Of a stretch of DNA of 26,333 nt, positions 15,347 to 22,287 are shown piece by piece (position 1 is the stretch's first letter; each line of letters starts with the position of its first letter). The notes under the pieces were generated by a model that worked only from the letters and a program-made list of their open reading frames with translations, made no database searches and was not told where the DNA came from. Made by a program: the position numbers and the translations under genes. This DNA comes from UCB3 sp964415605. GTDB taxonomy: Bacteria; Chloroflexota; Anaerolineae; Epilineales; Epilineaceae. The DNA is taken from NCBI GenBank assembly GCA_964415605.1, contig CAYQBA010000053.1, forward strand, positions 1 through 26,333, given 5' to 3'.

Positions 15347-16372
15347 ATGCACCACGACTCCGCCTTCGCCTTCACCGCCGCGTGGTCGCGGGGCGGCCAG
15401 GTCCGAATGGCCCGGCCGCTGCCGCCGGCGCTGGTCCGGCGACTGCTCCGGTCCGCCCAGCTCGAGGGCGTGCGGCACGGCTTCCTGGCACCCGCCGACG
15501 GCGCCGAGGCCTGGCTGGCGCCGGCGGGCGGGACGGTGTGCAGCGGCCCGAGGGCCACCGCCCCGGTCGTGGCCGACGCGCTCGCCGTCGTCGTCCGCGC
15601 CGGAGCGCGGACATTCGCGCGCGAGCTGGCTGTGACCGCGCTGCTGCCGTGGGCGCGCGGCGTGGCGGCCGCGGCTCCGCTCCCGGAAGAGGCGGCCACC
15701 GACGCCGGCGAGCCGTGGGACCTATGGCTCGTGGCCGAGCGGGGAGCCGACCTTGCGCCCGGCGTGTTGCCGGCCTTCCGCTTCCACCCCGCGGCGGACG
15801 ACATCGACGCCGGCCGTCCGCTGCAGCCTGCGAATGCGGATGCCGGGGACTTGCCGATGGTCGTGGCGCCCGCGGCGATTGAAGCAGCGCTGGCCTGGTG
15901 CCGCACGGATCCCGGCGTGGAGCGGGCCGGCGTCATGCTGGGATCCTTGGCGCTCTCGCCAGCCGGCGAGGCGTTCGTGACGGCGCGCCACTTCAGCCCG
16001 GCGGTCGGCGCCGAGGAGCAGCCGACGTCGGTCCGCTTCACCCGCGAGGCATGGGCGGCCATCCACCGTCACCGGTGTACCTTGGATCCGGCCCTGCAGG
16101 TCGTGGCCTGGGTCCACAGCCATCCCCGCGTGGACCTCGGCAACGGCACGCCCGCCACGGCCCACTTCCTGTCCGCCGACGACGTGGCCATCATGGCCGG
16201 CCTGTTCGATCCCCCACACTGCACCGCCTGGGTGGTGGATGCATCCGACCCCGACGCGACGCCCGCCGAGTCCATGGCCGTGTTCGGCTGGGATCGCGCC
16301 GGCGTGGGGCTGATACGGCGCGGCGTCGACGTCCTCGCCGGAGATACGCATGCAGAGGAGTCGCCAACATGA
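15347..16372 (+). CDS. JAMM/MPN metalloprotease with N-terminal extension (JAMM1)
   Basis: This protein has 341 residues. The C-terminal half (~180-330) is a JAB1/MPN domain: Glu192 in ERAGVMLGS, His257-Ser-His259-Pro in VAWVHSHP, and Ser276-x2-Asp279 in FLSADD. These are the zinc ligands and active-site residues of deubiquitinase-like enzymes. The loop between the second His and the Ser is 16 residues rather than the usual 7 (RVDLGNGTPATAHFL inserted), which may shape Ubl recognition. The N-terminal ~175 residues form a separate domain of unknown family. It is expected to remove or trim the Ubl in the cytoplasm. It overlaps the AAA+ gene by ATGA. Confidence 0.83.
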   Translation: MHHDSAFAFTAAWSRGGQVRMARPLPPALVRRLLRSAQLEGVRHGFLAPADGAEAWLAPAGGTVCSGPRATAPVVADALAVVVRAGARTFARELAVTALLPWARGVAAAAPLPEEAATDAGEPWDLWLVAERGADLAPGVLPAFRFHPAADDIDAGRPLQPANADAGDLPMVVAPAAIEAALAWCRTDPGVERAGVMLGSLALSPAGEAFVTARHFSPAVGAEEQPTSVRFTREAWAAIHRHRCTLDPALQVVAWVHSHPRVDLGNGTPATAHFLSADDVAIMAGLFDPPHCTAWVVDASDPDATPAESMAVFGWDRAGVGLIRRGVDVLAGDTHAEESPT

Positions 16373-18021
16373 ACCGCCTCGATCGCTTGAGCGAGCAGAT
16401 CATCGCCGCGTACCTCGCCGACCCGAGCGGCGCAAACCGTGCCGAGCTCGCGCGGGTGCTGACCGACGGCCCGCCCGACCTCCGGGCGGCCACGCTCGAC
16501 AGGCTGCTGCACACGACCGCCGAACAGCACGCGCAGCTCGCGTCGGCAACCGCGCCGCCGCTGCGGGTCGGCGTGGTGGTGGAGCCGGCGTACTACAGCC
16601 ACGCCGGCGGACCGGCTTACGCCCTGATCAAGACCCTGCCGGGCGGCACGCCATCCCTGTCCGCCGTGGGGCCGGACCTGGAGGTGGAGGCCGGCGACGA
16701 GGTCGTCCTCACCGGCAACCTCGGTCAAGTCGTGCGGCGCACCGGCCGGTACCAGGGCGGGGAGGTCGGCCGGATCGTGCGCCTCAAGCCCGATAGCAGC
16801 GAGGTCGTGATCGCCGGGCAGGCCAGCGAGGAGCTGGTGCTTCGGATCGGCGCGGCCGTGGGGGCGTCGCCCGACCTGCGTGCCGGCGCCCTGGTCCGCT
16901 ACTGCCGGCAGCTCGCGTGGGCCACCGACGTCGAGCTCCCGGCGGAGGACGCCACCGCTGCCGGAGCCGACGACATCCCCGCCGGCCTGGGCTGGGCGGA
17001 TCTCGGCGGCCTGGACGATGTCAAGCCGCTGCTGATGGATATCGAGGAGCTGTTCCTGGCGGGCGGCACTGAGCTGGCCCGGCGCCGGCTGCGCCGCCGC
17101 CAGATCGTCATCTTCAGCGGCAGGCCAGGCACCGGCAAGACGTACGCAAGCAAGATCCTGGCCGCCTCGCTGCGCCGCCGACTCGGGCGGGAGCGCGTGG
17201 CCTATGTGCTCATCAGCGCAGCAGAGCTGCTGAGCCCCTTCGTCGGCCAGAGCGAGGCCAACATCCGCGCCGTCTTCAGCCGGGCCCGGGGCCTCGCGGC
17301 CCAGGGCCGGCAGGTGATGCTGATCTGGGACGAGGCCGAGGCGCTCTTCGGCACACGCGGCAGCACCCACGGCGCCACCATGGTGGATCGGACGCTGACG
17401 CCGACCCTCCTCGCGGAGCTCGACGGCCTGGCGGCCGGCCTGCAGGACTTCCTCATGATCGCCATCTCCAACCGGCCCGACCTGTTGGACTCAGCACTTT
17501 CCCGCGATGGCCGGCTGGGGCACACGATCCACTTCCGCGGGCCCGACTGGGCCGAGACGGAGTCGATCTTCCGCGTGCACCTGGCCGACCGCGAGATCGC
17601 GCCGGGCTGGGACGCCGCTCGCCTCGCCGAACGGGCGGCGGCGGCGATCTTCACCCCGCAACGACACGGCGCGCCGGCCGTCGCGCAGGTGCGCATGCAC
17701 GACGGCCGGCGCGAGGAGGTCAGCCGGGCGGACCTGGTGACCGGCGCGCTCATCGCCAGCGCCGTCGAGCGGGCGGCCGAGGGCGAGCTGCTGCGTGCCC
17801 GGCGCGGCGGGCCGGCGGGGCTGGTCGCGGATGACCTTCATCGCGCGCTCGACATCGCGTTCGCCGGCCATGCGGCGCGGCTCAAGCCGTGGAACCTGGT
17901 GGAGCAGCTGGACTGGCTGCCGGACCGGGCGGCCCAGGCCGTGGCCGTCGAGCCGGTGGCCGGCCGCCGGCTCGCGCCCCGTGTCGCGGCGCGCGCCCCG
18001 GCGCGACTGGAGGTGTCGTGA
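16369..18021 (+). CDS. ARC/Mpa-like AAA+ ATPase (proteasome-activator type)
   Basis: This 550-residue protein has a short helical N-terminus, then an OB-like barrel (residues ~65-165; VGVVVEPAYYS, DEVVLTGNLGQVVRRTG, EVGRIVRL). The AAA+ domain is preceded by GLGWADLGGLDDVKP. Walker A is GRPGTGKT (251-258), Walker B LIWDEAE (Asp321, Glu322). The second region of homology has ISNRPDLLDSAL and GRLGHTIHF. This is the architecture of ARC/Mpa and PAN rings, which unfold tagged proteins and pass them to a proteasome. It lacks the long N-terminal coiled coil of Mpa and a C-terminal HbYX/QYL docking motif (it ends ARLEVS). No proteasome subunit lies in the window. ATG at 16369 overlaps the JAMM1 stop and follows AGAGGAG. 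Confidence 0.78.
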   Translation: MNRLDRLSEQIIAAYLADPSGANRAELARVLTDGPPDLRAATLDRLLHTTAEQHAQLASATAPPLRVGVVVEPAYYSHAGGPAYALIKTLPGGTPSLSAVGPDLEVEAGDEVVLTGNLGQVVRRTGRYQGGEVGRIVRLKPDSSEVVIAGQASEELVLRIGAAVGASPDLRAGALVRYCRQLAWATDVELPAEDATAAGADDIPAGLGWADLGGLDDVKPLLMDIEELFLAGGTELARRRLRRRQIVIFSGRPGTGKTYASKILAASLRRRLGRERVAYVLISAAELLSPFVGQSEANIRAVFSRARGLAAQGRQVMLIWDEAEALFGTRGSTHGATMVDRTLTPTLLAELDGLAAGLQDFLMIAISNRPDLLDSALSRDGRLGHTIHFRGPDWAETESIFRVHLADREIAPGWDAARLAERAAAAIFTPQRHGAPAVAQVRMHDGRREEVSRADLVTGALIASAVERAAEGELLRARRGGPAGLVADDLHRALDIAFAGHAARLKPWNLVEQLDWLPDRAAQAVAVEPVAGRRLAPRVAARAPARLEVS

Positions 18022-19205
18022 TGGACGACCACGGACGCCAGGCGCAGCGCGCCCGCTATGTCCGCTTGTGCATGGTCGGCCGGGCGCGCGGGCGCACGAC
18101 GCTCGAGGCCGAGCTCGACGCGTGTCATGCGCAGCTCGACCAACTTCGGCTGCGGCTCCTGAACGCGGCTGAGACGCTCCAGCTGCGCCCTGGCGGCTGG
18201 CTGGAGCGCTGGCAGCGCGGGCGCGCCGTCGAATGCCAGGCCGAGGCCGACTTCGACGCCCTGACGGCCCTGCCGCATGTCGCGGCCATCGCGCCGGAGG
18301 CCGGCGCGCGCGCCCTCCTGGTCACCACGACGGCCGGCCCGCACGGCCGCCCGGCGCCGCTGCACCTGCGGCTTGGGCTGGACGACGGCTCGCTGGCCCT
18401 GGCGCGGGCGGACGGCCGGAGGGTCGGGCGGCGCGCCCGGCTGGACGATGCCCGCCAGGCCGTGCTGGCGGCGACCGCCGCCGCGCACATCGGCACCGGC
18501 GATCTGGCCGGGGTGGTGCTGCTGGCCCTCGGGTCGTCGGTGCTGACGCGCGAAGCCCGCTCGGGGCCGCTCGCGGATCCGGCGGCCCGGCTGTTGTACG
18601 TGCGTTACCGCCAGCGGCTCCTGTGCAGCAGCCACGCCGACGACGAAGCGCTGCGCTCGGCCGAGGAAGCCCTGTCCCAGCTCGGCGACGTGATGGCGCG
18701 CGCGGCGCGCCGGGCCTGCCAGGTGGCGCGCTGCCTGCGCGAGCTGGAGGAAGGCGACGACCAATCGGCCGAGGCCTACGGCCTGCAGTTCGACGTGCTC
18801 AGCGCACTGCCGGAGGTGGAGGCCATCACCGTGGTGCGGGACACGGTCCGGACCGTGACGCGTCCCCTTACGGTTCAGCACGCCGGGCGGGACTACACGC
18901 TGGGTCGCTTCCAGATCGACATCCTGCCGCCGAGGAAACTGCAGATCCTCAACCTCGACCATCCGGTGCTCGCGAACGGCGGACGGCGCTACGAGCACCC
19001 GCATGTGGCCAACGGCGATCCGTGCGCCGGCAACATGGCCGGGTTCTTCATGACGCGCCTGGCGGCGCACGAGATCCCGGCGGTGCTGCAGCAAGCGATC
19101 GCGCTGCTGCTCAGCTATAACCCGGAGCAGCCCTTCGTCCGACTCGAGTCACACTGGGCGCCGGTCTCGCGGGCGGGTGCGCCGGCGGCCCAGGCCACAG
19201 GCTGA
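18021..19205 (+). CDS. E2-like UBC-fold protein with probable N-terminal RWD-like duplicate
   Basis: This protein has 394 residues. The C-terminal part (~250-380) reads GRFQIDILPPRKLQILNLD, then EHPHVANGDPCAGN (His326, His328, Cys335), helix IPAVLQQAIALLLS, and YNPEQPFV. This matches prokaryotic E2-like families, where HPxV is followed by the catalytic Cys. The segment FDALTALPHVAAI near residue 75 echoes FDVLSALPEVEAI near residue 255, each preceded by a long helical region. This suggests an internal duplication whose first copy lost His and Cys, as in RWD domains. ATG at 18021 shares its A with the upstream TGA, and GGAGG lies seven bases before it. It could take Ubl from the stand-alone E1. 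Confidence 0.65.
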   Translation: MDDHGRQAQRARYVRLCMVGRARGRTTLEAELDACHAQLDQLRLRLLNAAETLQLRPGGWLERWQRGRAVECQAEADFDALTALPHVAAIAPEAGARALLVTTTAGPHGRPAPLHLRLGLDDGSLALARADGRRVGRRARLDDARQAVLAATAAAHIGTGDLAGVVLLALGSSVLTREARSGPLADPAARLLYVRYRQRLLCSSHADDEALRSAEEALSQLGDVMARAARRACQVARCLRELEEGDDQSAEAYGLQFDVLSALPEVEAITVVRDTVRTVTRPLTVQHAGRDYTLGRFQIDILPPRKLQILNLDHPVLANGGRRYEHPHVANGDPCAGNMAGFFMTRLAAHEIPAVLQQAIALLLSYNPEQPFVRLESHWAPVSRAGAPAAQATG

Positions 19206-19282
19206 CGGGTCGCCGGATCACTGGCCCGACCGATTCGAATCGCCCGCGGCCCTGCGGCCAACGGCTGGGAAAGGAACGAACC
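19206..19282 (+). promoter_or_regulatory. 77-bp spacer between the two Ubl-cassette modules
   Basis: This is the first gap of any size in the plus-strand operon. It ends in AAAGGAAC, the ribosome site of JAMM2. No clear promoter or terminator was recognised, so read-through from upstream is likely. Confidence 0.25.
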
Positions 19283-19909
19283 ATGACCTGGCAACACGAT
19301 CCTTCACACGGTGCCCCACGCGGCGGCGCGGCCACGTCGACGGGCCCTGTGGTGGAGATCCCGCCGGACGTGTACGTGCACCTTCAAGCGCTCGTCGATG
19401 CCGCGCCCGGTGAGATCTCGGGATTCGCGCTGGTCGAGGTGGTGGGCGACCGGCTCGTGGTGCGCGAGGCGTTCTGCCCCCCTCAGACATGCACCTACGC
19501 GTCCACCGAAGTCGACGCGGACGCTTTGGCCGACCTGCTCATCGATCTGGTTCACGCGGGAAAGGATCCCGGGCGCCTCAAGTGTTGGTGGCACAGTCAT
19601 GTCGACTTCGAGGCCTACTTCAGCGCCGTCGACCGCGCGACGCTGGCGTCGTCGTTCCCCGAGGCCGATTGGGTGCTGGGGCTGGTGCTCAACCGGGCCG
19701 GCGACATCGTGGCGACGCTGGAGACGTTCCGGCCGGTGCCCCTGCGCCTCCGCGGCTTGGCCGTGCGGCTGCATGTGCCGCCCGAGGCCCGCGCGGCGGC
19801 CGAGGCCCGGGTCCGGGTCGCGGTTGTCACCGGCGCCTCACGCCAGATCGTACCGTGGTACTCCGCGTCACACGGCGCGGAAGCTGGGACGGCAGAGGTA
19901 TCGCGATGA
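19283..19909 (+). CDS. Canonical JAMM/MPN metalloprotease (JAMM2)
   Basis: This 208-residue single-domain JAB1/MPN protein has a complete JAMM signature: Glu44 in PGEISGFALVE, His104-Ser-His106 in CWWHSHVDFEAYF, then Ser114-x2-Asp117. The spacing HxH-x7-SxxD is exactly canonical. Stand-alone bacterial JAMM proteins of this size commonly process or remove Ubl/sulfur-carrier proteins. The likely substrate is the neighbouring Ubl2 precursor, whose Gly-Gly is masked by a C-terminal tail. Translation overlaps the E1-2 gene by ATGA. AAAGGAAC precedes the ATG. Confidence 0.87.
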   Translation: MTWQHDPSHGAPRGGAATSTGPVVEIPPDVYVHLQALVDAAPGEISGFALVEVVGDRLVVREAFCPPQTCTYASTEVDADALADLLIDLVHAGKDPGRLKCWWHSHVDFEAYFSAVDRATLASSFPEADWVLGLVLNRAGDIVATLETFRPVPLRLRGLAVRLHVPPEARAAAEARVRVAVVTGASRQIVPWYSASHGAEAGTAEVSR

Positions 19910-20583
19910 ACCACCCTGGCCCGCTGGACTACACCCGCCAGCGCGACATCGTCGACCCGGCGCGCCTGGCGGCGGTGCACGTCGACCTGGTGGGCTGCGG
20001 CGCGATCAACTCGCCCACCGGTCTGGTGCTGGCCAAGATGGGCTGTACCGACCTGCGGGCCATCGACTTCGGGCGCGTCGAACCCGTCAACGTGAGCGGC
20101 CAGATCTTCCGGTTGGCCGACGCCCGCGCCCACGCCTGGAAGGCCGAAGCGCTGCGCGATATCTACCACGCGTTCGCCGGCGTCGAGGTGCAGGCCGCCT
20201 GCATGGCGGCGGCGGATGTGGCGCTGCGCGGGGTCGTCGTGATGGGGGTCGACAGCATGGCGGCCCGGCAAGCCATCTGGGAACAGGTGTTGGCCAGCCC
20301 GACCGTGTCGCACCTGATCGACGGCCGCATGGGCGCCACCAACGGCATGGTGCTGACCGTGCGCCTCGACCGGCCCGCCGATCGCCGGGCCTACGAGAGC
20401 AGCCTCTACGACGACGATCGAGCGGTGGACCTGCCGTGCACCGGCCGGACGGTCCTCTACAACACGTTCTGGATCGCCGCGCTCATCGCGCGCCAGGTGT
20501 CGCGCATCGCCTCGGAACAGTCGCCACCGGAGTACCGGGTCGACTTCGACCTGGCGAACCTCTCGCTGTTGGTCGAGGCGTGA
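19906..20583 (+). CDS. Stand-alone E1-like (ThiF/UBA family) enzyme (E1-2)
   Basis: This 225-residue Rossmann-type protein reads VDLVGCGAINSPTG (glycine loop, residues 29-38), then LRAIDFGRVEPVNVSGQIF and KAEALRDIY, the E1/ThiF ATP-binding layout. VVMGVDSMAARQAIW follows. The single late Cys178, in DLPCTGRTVLYN, is the probable thioester or persulfide cysteine. It lacks the CxxC zinc motifs of MoeB/ThiF and resembles compact E1s paired with JAMM and E2-like genes in bacteria. It would adenylate the C-terminal glycine of a Ubl. The ATG at 19906 overlaps the JAMM2 stop; GCAGAGGT precedes it. Confidence 0.8.
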   Translation: MNHPGPLDYTRQRDIVDPARLAAVHVDLVGCGAINSPTGLVLAKMGCTDLRAIDFGRVEPVNVSGQIFRLADARAHAWKAEALRDIYHAFAGVEVQAACMAAADVALRGVVVMGVDSMAARQAIWEQVLASPTVSHLIDGRMGATNGMVLTVRLDRPADRRAYESSLYDDDRAVDLPCTGRTVLYNTFWIAALIARQVSRIASEQSPPEYRVDFDLANLSLLVEA

Positions 20584-20726
20584 CGCGGACATGCGCTGCC
20601 CGGCGGCGGTAACGGACTGCATCGACAACTGCTCACTTGTGCCGATCGTCGCGACCGGCTGCCGGCTGGGTGATCCACCCCGCCGGCCCGTGCGACCCAC
20701 GAGCCATCCATGACAGGAGAACACCC

Positions 20727-21047
20727 ATGAGCCTGCAACAGCGGACCGTTCATGTCAACCAACCCCCGGGCACATCGAATGACACCGGGGCCGACGACAG
20801 CGTCAACATCGCGGCCTTCGGCTACGTGTCCCGTGTGCGCCCCGGCCGGTCGGTGTCGGAGACCCTCCAGGCCGCCGGCGTGAGCCTGCCCGGCCGGGAC
20901 CAGACGGTCAAAGTGTCGCGCCGAGGCGAGGGCGCCCGCAGCGAGGTCGTCACCGATCTGAGCCGGATCCTGGAAGCCGGCGAGACGCTGGCCGTCACCC
21001 ACAACGTGCGGGGCGGGTGCCGCCGCGGATCCGCGGCGGCCCGGTGA
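20727..21047 (+). CDS. ThiS/MoaD-like ubiquitin-like precursor (Ubl2)
   Basis: This 106-residue protein has a flexible N-terminus (~1-25) and a beta-grasp core: VNIAAFGYVSRVRPG, helix SVSETLQAAGV, strand QTVKVSRRG, then LEAGETLAVTHNVRGG. The last block matches the ThiS/MoaD end GD-x-V/L-A...GG. Gly96-Gly97 is followed by nine more residues (CRRGSAAAR). The tail must be removed before activation, as for eukaryotic ubiquitin precursors, and JAMM2 next door is the obvious candidate protease. The ATG at 20727 follows AGGAG. It lies 143 bases past E1-2 and is probably in the same transcript, though its own promoter is possible. Confidence 0.75.
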   Translation: MSLQQRTVHVNQPPGTSNDTGADDSVNIAAFGYVSRVRPGRSVSETLQAAGVSLPGRDQTVKVSRRGEGARSEVVTDLSRILEAGETLAVTHNVRGGCRRGSAAAR

Positions 21048-21165
21048 GCATCGCCGTCTCTGCCCGGAGCGCCCAACCTGCCCGGCAATGGTGAAGTTGC
21101 GCCCGCGGATGGGCTTTCGCGCCATCGACCATGCGCGACGAGATAGCGCTTGCCCTCTACCACCC

Positions 21166-22089
21166 TCACCCCGCCGCGCCGTCCTCGCCCCCGTCCCCCA
21201 GCGCGTCGCGCAGCGCCGCCATCAGCCCGCGCATCTCCGCCGCCTCGGCGTCGTCCAGCGGCCACGGGCCGTAGAAATGCGCGTCCGTCGCCTCCTCTAC
21301 CGCCTGGCGGAGCGCCCGGCCGGCGTCGGTGGGGCGGTACACCCCGTCCGCCTCGGCCAGCCACCCGCGCGCGACGAGGCCCGCCAGGGCCGCTCCGTAG
21401 TCCGCCTCGCCGAAGCCCCGGAACCCCAGCTTCTCGACGACCCCGGCGAGCGTGTCCACCGGATCCCCCCAGACGTGCTCTCCGCAGACATGGCTGAACG
21501 CCTCCCAGACGTGCCCCGGGACCCCGTGCGCCCGCCAGGCCGCGACGTGCGCGTCGTCGCGGTAGAGGATGAGGTCCTGGTTGTAGCGCCGGGCGCGGGC
21601 CAGCCGCGGCGCCCCCGGTCCCGGGTCGAAGGTGCGGCTGAACTGGAGCGACGGCGTGTCGATGTCCGCCGCCTCGCACGCGGCGACGACCCGCCCGAGC
21701 AGAGCCGCCAGCCGTTCGGTGCCGGCCGGCACCCGGTCCGACAAGGCCTCCGCCGTGGCGACTACGAGCCGCATGGCCATGGCGTGGACCTCGCGCCCGA
21801 GATCGGTGGGCACGTAGCCTCCCTGCCCGTCGGCCGCCAGCACGCCGCGCTCCGCCGACGTGGCGTATTCGGCCTCGAACGCCGCCGCCGCGTGATAGGG
21901 CACGCGCGCCAGGTAGAGCGCCGCCGTGAGCGGCGCGGGCGCCGCGGCCACGGCCATCTGCAGCGCCCCGACGTCGGGCCACTCCAGCCCGCGCGCCGCG
22001 ATCTCGGCCTCGAACGCCGGCACGTAGTGCCTCGAGAACGCCTGCGCGATGTCGTAGGCCAGCGGCAGGTACCAGTCATGGATCGTCAT
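21166..22089 (-). CDS. Winged-helix-type protein of unknown function (SCO6745-like)
   Basis: This 307-residue soluble protein appears to contain two winged-helix-like halves. The first includes GVLAADGQGGYVPTDLGREV (strand-turn-strand wing and recognition region). The second has GFGEADYGAALAGLVARGW then DGVYRPTDAGRALRQAVEEATDAHFYGPW, which resembles the C-terminal half of SCO6745-type helix-turn-helix proteins. The conserved DDAHVAAWRAHGVPGHVWEAFSHV lies between. The start is ATG at 22087-22089 with AGGAG upstream. An ATG eight codons earlier lacks such a site. It is convergent with Ubl2 and probably not part of that system. DNA binding is not proven. Confidence 0.55.
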   Translation of the reverse strand: MTIHDWYLPLAYDIAQAFSRHYVPAFEAEIAARGLEWPDVGALQMAVAAAPAPLTAALYLARVPYHAAAAFEAEYATSAERGVLAADGQGGYVPTDLGREVHAMAMRLVVATAEALSDRVPAGTERLAALLGRVVAACEAADIDTPSLQFSRTFDPGPGAPRLARARRYNQDLILYRDDAHVAAWRAHGVPGHVWEAFSHVCGEHVWGDPVDTLAGVVEKLGFRGFGEADYGAALAGLVARGWLAEADGVYRPTDAGRALRQAVEEATDAHFYGPWPLDDAEAAEMRGLMAALRDALGDGGEDGAAG

Positions 22090-22137
22090 CGTATCGCTCC
22101 TGGTCGATCGCAATCGTCACGTCACGGTTCAATGCAG

Positions 22138-22287
22138 CCCGTCGCGTCACGCCTCAATGGTCNNNNNNNNNNNNNNNNNNNNNNNNNNNNNNNNNNNNNN
22201 NNNNNNNNNNNNNNNNNNNNNNNNNNNNNNNNNNNNNNNNNNNNNNNNNNNNNNNNNNNNNNCCCGTCGCGTCACGCCTCAATGGTC
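22138..22287. repeat. 25-bp direct repeat flanking the scaffold gap
   Basis: The 25 bases at 22138-22162, directly before the Ns, are identical to those at 22263-22287, directly after them. A diverged partial copy lies just before the left one (GTCACGGTTCAATG versus GTCACGCCTCAATG). Either two contig ends overlap here and the gap is false, or a short tandem repeat stopped the assembly. Confidence 0.85.
22163..22262. other. Assembly gap of 100 N
   Basis: Exactly 100 Ns, the conventional size for a gap of unknown length. It lies in the short region between the winged-helix gene start and the 3' end of the Clp/RF2 gene. Neither coding region is broken by it, since the Clp/RF2 stop is at 22279-22281. 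Confidence 0.99.

Noticed and set aside
16369..18021. Labelling the AAA+ protein as true Mpa of a Pup-proteasome
   Set aside because: No pup, pafA, dop or proteasome subunit in the window, no long N-terminal coiled coil, and no C-terminal docking motif.
11977..21047. Assignment of the cassette as a CBASS or Bil defence operon
   Set aside because: No CD-NTase or toxic effector is present, and domain order and extra genes differ from Cap2/Cap3 and from four-gene Bil operons. A defence role is possible but not shown.
21048..21165. Terminator between the convergent Ubl2 and winged-helix genes
   Set aside because: No stable inverted repeat with a T tract could be found in this 118-bp gap.
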